Shown piece by piece: positions 59,421-64,000 of a stretch of 64,000 nt of DNA (position 1 is the stretch's first letter; the number at the start of each line of letters is the position of its first letter). The position numbers were made by a program, and so were the translations under genes. Source of the DNA: Melitaea cinxia (lineage: Eukaryota > Arthropoda > Insecta > Lepidoptera > Nymphalidae); NCBI RefSeq assembly GCF_905220565.1, contig NC_059419.1, positions 2,046,001 to 2,110,000 on the forward strand. Direction: 5' to 3'. Below the pieces are notes generated by a model. The model worked only from the letters and a program-made list of their open reading frames with translations. It was not told the DNA's origin and searched no databases.

Positions 59421-59671
59421 AATATGGAGCAGCCCGATTGGGGTAGTACCTGGACCTTTTTGAAGATCATAGCTAAATAATGTGGCTTTCAAGGAGTGTT
59501 TTGTACCTGTTGGGGACTAAGGTGACCAGAGCTCCTGGGGGGAACAGGGGATAGGGTCGGCAACGTACTTGCGATGTTCCTGGTGTTGCAGATGTCTATT
59601 AGCTACGGTAATCGCTTACCATCAATCAGGTGAGCCGTATGCTTGTTTGCCGACCTAGTTGTATAAAAAAA
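59421..59671 (+). mobile_element. Family B copy with A-tail, lacking the 5' block
   Basis: Runs from ATATGGAGCAGCCCGATTGG to CCGACCTAGTTGTATAAAAAA. Confidence 0.65.
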
Positions 59672-60989
59672 ACTAGCCGATTAGATACACAAGGACATTT
59701 CACGTCACAACCTCACCTACAACCCAATTTCTCTGACACACTTACGTACATACAAACACGTACAATACATTACATTAATTTATATATACATTCACTACGA
59801 CCAATCATATTTTTGCGAAACAATTTTCTTCGGAATAAAGGAAAACAAAACGATAAAAAATTAATTTACTAGTGATGTTCTCGTGACGTCACCGCTACAT
59901 CGGTCTGCTGTCAGCGCGCCTACATCCGCCGCGCCCTCAGTCTTACATTGGGGCGCGTTTGCAATGGAATCGAAAAATAATTGAGGATATAAAATATGTA
60001 ATAATAGTTTTTATACTGTCGTAAATTTCGTCTTGATGTAATAGGTTAGTTATAGAGGTTTTTGTTTTGTTTGTTAAATATTCTGTACGATAAACGGTTT
60101 TTTTCATAATTTCACGTAATTCAGGATGCAGATATTATTTACAATCGCATTCAGCCTGTAACACTGTCCCATTGTTGGGCATATGCCTCTTTCTCCATGT
60201 AGGAGAAGGAGGATTATCTACAAATAGTATACTATTATAATTATAAATAATACATATATATTTTTAAGTAATGTTAACAGTTATTACCCGGCTTTTTATG
60301 TTTAATATTTGATGAGCTAAGAAAGCTGATAGAGATGATGTATCGGCTTTTTTTATTACAATTATTTATAGTACCTAATTGGTAAAAAATAACATACGCT
60401 CACACACAAATACACCCAGACCCACACAAACAACATAGATAAGTCCATAAAAATTTCAAAGCCGTGTAGGATCTCCTGAACGTTATCGTTACGAAGTATA
60501 CAGTCTTGTGATCAATGCAAGAGTTCTTTAATTATAGTTTTACCACGTTATATAATGATAAATTAAGTAGTTTATTAAATTAAACAAAAATATATATTTC
60601 TAATATCGCGGTATAAACGCACCCTAAACACATTAGGCCGCTCCCTGGCGAGCCCACAACAATCGCTCGCTTTTAATTATTTTTGTGTTATTATGACCCA
60701 TAAGTACGAAAGTACGATACTACGTACTTGTTATTAACGTGATACATGTATAAACATAATTACGTAGAAATAGGTAAAAAATAACGTTAATATTTTACTT
60801 TTATTCAAGTAAAATCCGATTTAACCCAGTAAATAATAGTTTATAGTTAGTCCTATTAAATTATAATTATTTTGTTAGAAATCAATAAAATTTTAATCTG
60901 GAAAATTATGGTGTGAAAGTGCTTTTGAAGCTTATTCTACTAAAATTATAACATTTATAACTTTGGTGTTTAACTGAATTTCTTACATG
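59672..60989. other. Mostly unassigned
   Basis: A GC-rich patch at 59885-59960 (GTCAGCGCGCCTACATCCGC) echoes one at 57190-57290; otherwise AT-rich. Confidence 0.4.
60148..60212 (-). repeat. Family C 3' fragment
   Basis: CATTCAGCCTGTAACACTGT to CATGTAGGAGAAGG only. Confidence 0.5.
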
Positions 60990-62830
60990 GTTTTGATAAA
61001 TCTTGATTGATTGAGTTGATATCGTACAATTATTTGAAAAATTAACTCCAATTCTTGTGAAATTTATAAACGGTAGTGTCATGTCAGGAATGTATCCTGT
61101 GTATTTAAAAGCAGGTACTGTAAGACCTATAATAAAAAAAGGAAACTTTGACTCATATGAGAATTATAGACCTATAACCCTCTACCAATAATTGATAAAA
61201 TAACGGAAAAATACATTCATCAACAAATTCAAAATTTTTATAATAAAAATAACATATTATATAGTAATCAATTCGGTTTTCAGCCAAAAAAAGTACTACA
61301 CAACTTTGATCAATATTTTTAAATTCTGTAAATAAACACTTGAACGATAAAAAGCACATTTTAGTAATATTTATAGATTATAGCAAGGCATTTGATACTC
61401 TACAACATAACATTCTTCTTGCAAAATTAGAAAATAACGGAATCAGGGGCCCACTTCTAAATTGGTGTAATAATTATCTTTCAAATAGAACATATCGCGT
61501 TAAAATTACTGATACCCTCAATGACGAAATACCAATAACAGAAGGAACTGCACAGGGTTAAGTTTTCGGACCCCTTCATTACCTAACATATGTTAACGAT
61601 CCTAAAAACGTTGTAAAAAACGGTGAAATGTATCAATATGCGGATGATAAATGTCTTCTGTCGGCCCATTATGATATAAAACAAACAATTAAAAAAATTC
61701 AATATGATTTTGACCAACTTTCAAAATGGTCCCATGATGTTGGCCTAGTAATAAATAGAGAAAAAACAAAAGCCATCTATATAAGCTCAACGCAAAATAG
61801 ATTCTCTGGGGACATACAAATCACTGCACATAGCCATCAATGTTTTCACAATTCATATACTGGTACCTGCAACTGTAACCACATTGACTTTGTTAAAACT
61901 CAGCGTTATCTTGGTATTACTATAGATACTAACCTCAATTAGAAGGAACATATAAACAATGTTTGTGACAAATTACGTGCCCTTTTAGCCAAATTAACCA
62001 TAATTAAACCCAAAATTCCATTCACAATACTATTAATGTTTTATAAATCTTTAGGTGAATCTATTATATCTTATGGACTAAGCACCTACGGTCTTACATT
62101 TAAATCACATCTCGATAGAATCTATCATCTCCAATTACGAATCTTAAAAACAATCGTACCCATATATATACATAACATACATAAGAAATAAATACAAAAA
62201 CAACTCCTTGAAATTATTTAACTACTGCAAAGTAATGCCAATACATACTAAAATAAAATATACATTATTAATAGAACAATATTTTAATTCAAACATTCAA
62301 ATAAAAATGAGTCACTATAAACTAACAAGAAATATTACAAATCACACATTAAAAAAAAAAAAAAAAAAAAACGCAAATCAAAACCCAGCTATGATAAGAT
62401 CTTGCAAATTCCTCGGTCCGGTTTTTATTAGTTATTTTAAACGCGAACTTGTTATACAGCCTCTGAAATTATTAAAAATGTTAATCATTATTTAAAAACA
62501 AAAGAAAAAGAAAACAATGTATCACGAAGTGGAAAAGTGGTAAGGATGTTGTTAGTGTTATGTAAAGATCAATTCTATAATAAGGTAAAAAAATAACTAA
62601 CATACATTTATAAGTTAAGCTCAAATGAATTAAATTATTATTATTATATAGTTACAATATTAATTTAGTTGTGTAATTATTACACTAAAAACAATGATCT
62701 TGAGTTGTGTGAAAGAAAAAGCTAAATAGACATTGTACTTACTACACAAATTTTGTAACCTATATATCCTTAAGCTTTGTTTACAATCTGTTTGTGGTGT
62801 AAGTACATTAAATTATAAATAAAATAATAT
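60990..62830 (+). pseudogene. LINE (Jockey/CR1-like) reverse transcriptase, 5' truncated
   Basis: The RT domain is readable from about 61026 (QLFEKLTPILVKF), through a 'VRPIIKKGNF' block near 61120, the palm IFIDYSKAFDTLQHN (about 61358-61400), and the catalytic YADD (61637-61648), to RYLGITIDTNLN (about 61905) and a thumb/C-terminal region. Damage is light: a TAA at 61559-61561 replaces the residue after AQG, a TAG at 61940-61942 sits where Trp is expected, and there are frameshifts near 61190 and 62190. No endonuclease is present, so the copy is probably 5' truncated. A 17-A run at 62833 fits its poly(A) tail, although that run is also one arm of a palindrome. Confidence 0.8.
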
Positions 62831-62957
62831 TTAAAAAAAAAAAAAAAAACAAAAAACCCGCCTGCGTGAAGAACAACGTTTAGTTTATTTTCCATTAGTT
62901 GTTCTTCACGCAGGCGGGTTTTTTGTTTTTTTTTTTTTTAAATATTATTTTATTTAT
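62815..62957. repeat. Near-perfect 60-bp-arm palindrome with 20-nt spacer
   Basis: The left arm 62815-62877 and right arm 62898-62957 are reverse complements; the visible difference is the homopolymer length (17 A versus 14 T). The arms include the GC-rich core AACCCGCCTGCGTGAAGAAC flanked by A-runs and AT-rich sequence. The spacer is 62878-62897. It sits where the LINE tail from the left meets the Helitron helicase fragment from the right. Confidence 0.9.
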
Positions 62958-62963
62958 GTCTTT

Positions 62964-63140
62964 TTAGTCAGACAAATTACGTAATCGGTTCAATTCATTA
63001 AAACAGTTTACATCATGTGGTTGATTCAGTAATTTTTTAGAGTCAAGAGAACTGATAGCAAGCCCGGAGAAAGATCTCACTCTGCTCAAAGCAACGTAAG
63101 CCTGACCTTTAGCAAATAGGTGACTGCTTAAGTCAACAAC
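62964..63140 (-). pseudogene. C-terminus of a Helitron/PIF1-type helicase
   Basis: A 58-codon stretch ending at TAA 62964-62966 reads LFAKGQAYVALSRVRSFSGL and then LNQP...CFNELNRL. The GQAYVALSRVRS signature is motif VI of the SF1B helicase domain at the C-terminus of Helitron Rep-helicases and PIF1. Nothing upstream (63141 onward) reads as helicase, so only the last ~60 residues survive. Its stop lies 7 bp from the right arm of a long palindrome. Helitron origin is more likely than PIF1 given the Helitron ends in the window. Confidence 0.75.
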
Positions 63141-63752
63141 TATTAGTTTTAATATAATGAAATTATTATTAAAATTATTTGTTTGTATTTGGTATTATGT
63201 ATTTGTTATTGATTTTATTAATGTAATTGTAAATTGGTGTGATATTTATTAATTTTTATTTGTAATTTTAATTGTATGTTTTTTTTAACCATTGTATTTT
63301 ATTAGAAAGGCTACATACATACTACTACATAGGCGTGGGAAAGAGCAAAGTCCACATTTTTTAAACTTTAATATTGTATTTCTTTATTAGTATTACGGTA
63401 ACAATAATCATGATATACCTTTTTAAAATCCTTGTATTGTGCCCTTTAATTTGATACCCATATTGTAGTATTCGAGAGAAAATTTTTTTTTTCATTAACT
63501 ACAATGGCTTCGCGCAGCCGCCATGTTTGATTTTTTTTAATGTCACCTATCTAAGAACACTTGGGCAGCTAAGACGAACCTAACGATACCTCAATTATGT
63601 AAATCCGTTCAGTGATTCTGGAAATATGAGGTAGTAAAGAATATTACATACAAACATACATACATACAAGATACGCGCGAAAAACATAACCCTTCCTTGG
63701 CAGTCGGGTAAAAATACCTAGGCATAGTAATTTTTATGGAAAACGTACGCTT

Positions 63753-63875
63753 GAATATATTATTCCTTTCTTAATAAATAATCTGCCATCAAATTTAAAA
63801 AGAAAAATTCAAAAAAATAACTATAAAAACATATTTAAAAAATTCTTTTTAGACCAACTTAAAGAGGGAGATTAA
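63753..63875 (+). pseudogene. C-terminal fragment of a LINE protein
   Basis: One frame reads EYIIPFLINNLPSNLK and then NYKNIFKKFFL before a TAA at 63873-63875. This is the usual end of Jockey/CR1-type RT proteins (LP-x-LK ... FKK-x-L). It is followed by AT-rich, LINE-tail-like sequence to the window end. Upstream coding is not visible, so this is a 5'-truncated copy or a fragment. Confidence 0.55.
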
Positions 63876-64000
63876 CATGACCGCATTTATTATTGTTATT
63901 ATGATTATTACTATTTTTTAACCACTTAATGTTATTTTTTTTTCTTTCCAATTATATTCAAATGTATAATCTATATTTGTATAGCTTTATATTATATTTT

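Noticed and set aside
1..64000. CRISPR arrays, bacterial operons, riboswitches
   Set aside because: The spaced repeats are dispersed eukaryotic mobile elements; no regular array or bacterial gene organisation is present.

Overview
The window looks like repeat-rich, AT-rich nuclear DNA from an insect, most probably a moth or butterfly (Lepidoptera). I base this on tRNA-derived SINEs of the Metulj-like type, many copies of lepidopteran-style SINE and Helitron families, AATAAA-tailed LINE debris and piggyBac and PIF/Harbinger-type remnants. The species call is from recollection of families, not from a search. I found no convincing exon of a host housekeeping gene. Almost everything that can be explained is mobile DNA, much of it nested.

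One long open frame stands out. At 17746-19362 (minus) an uninterrupted 538-codon frame encodes a superfamily 1 (+)RNA-virus-type helicase with every motif from the Walker A loop to motif VI. It is visibly richer in G+C than its flanks. It is best read as an endogenous viral element or a gene derived from one. A poly(A) signal and an A-run follow its stop.

Repeat names used below are mine. A: ~325-370 bp retroposon with 9-12 bp target duplications and no poly(A) tail. B: ~270 bp SINE-like family with a poly(A) tail, the commonest here. C: tRNA-headed SINE of ~340 bp. M: Metulj-like tRNA-headed SINE of ~260 bp. T: retroposon with an embedded tRNA-like gene. G: MITE-like repeat with AACCGACTTCAA-type ends. 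H: LINE/SINE tail with an AAAATC repeat. HelE, HelK, HelF, HelI: non-autonomous Helitron-like families ending in CTAG.

Layout. 0-17 kb: families G, B, C, M, a HelE copy and two 3' tails of one retroelement ORF. 17.7-19.4 kb: the viral-type helicase. 19.5-25 kb: sparse, with one T copy and one A copy with a clean target duplication. 25.15-26.48 kb: an internally deleted piggyBac with both TTAA ends. 27-41 kb: dense nested SINEs, Helitrons and a LINE fragment. 42.07-44.03 kb: a broken HARBI1-like transposase split by an A insertion. 44-53 kb: HelE with a (TTC)n expansion, T, B, A, C, M and HelF copies. 53.2-55.0 kb: a LINE lacking its RT core. 61.0-62.8 kb: a LINE RT pseudogene. Its A-rich tail enters a 60-bp-arm palindrome that lies a few bases from a Helitron helicase C-terminus. 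63.75 kb: another LINE C-terminus.

The genes do not form a pathway. They are independent insertions. Recurrent themes are nested insertion and several near-perfect palindromes with very short spacers.
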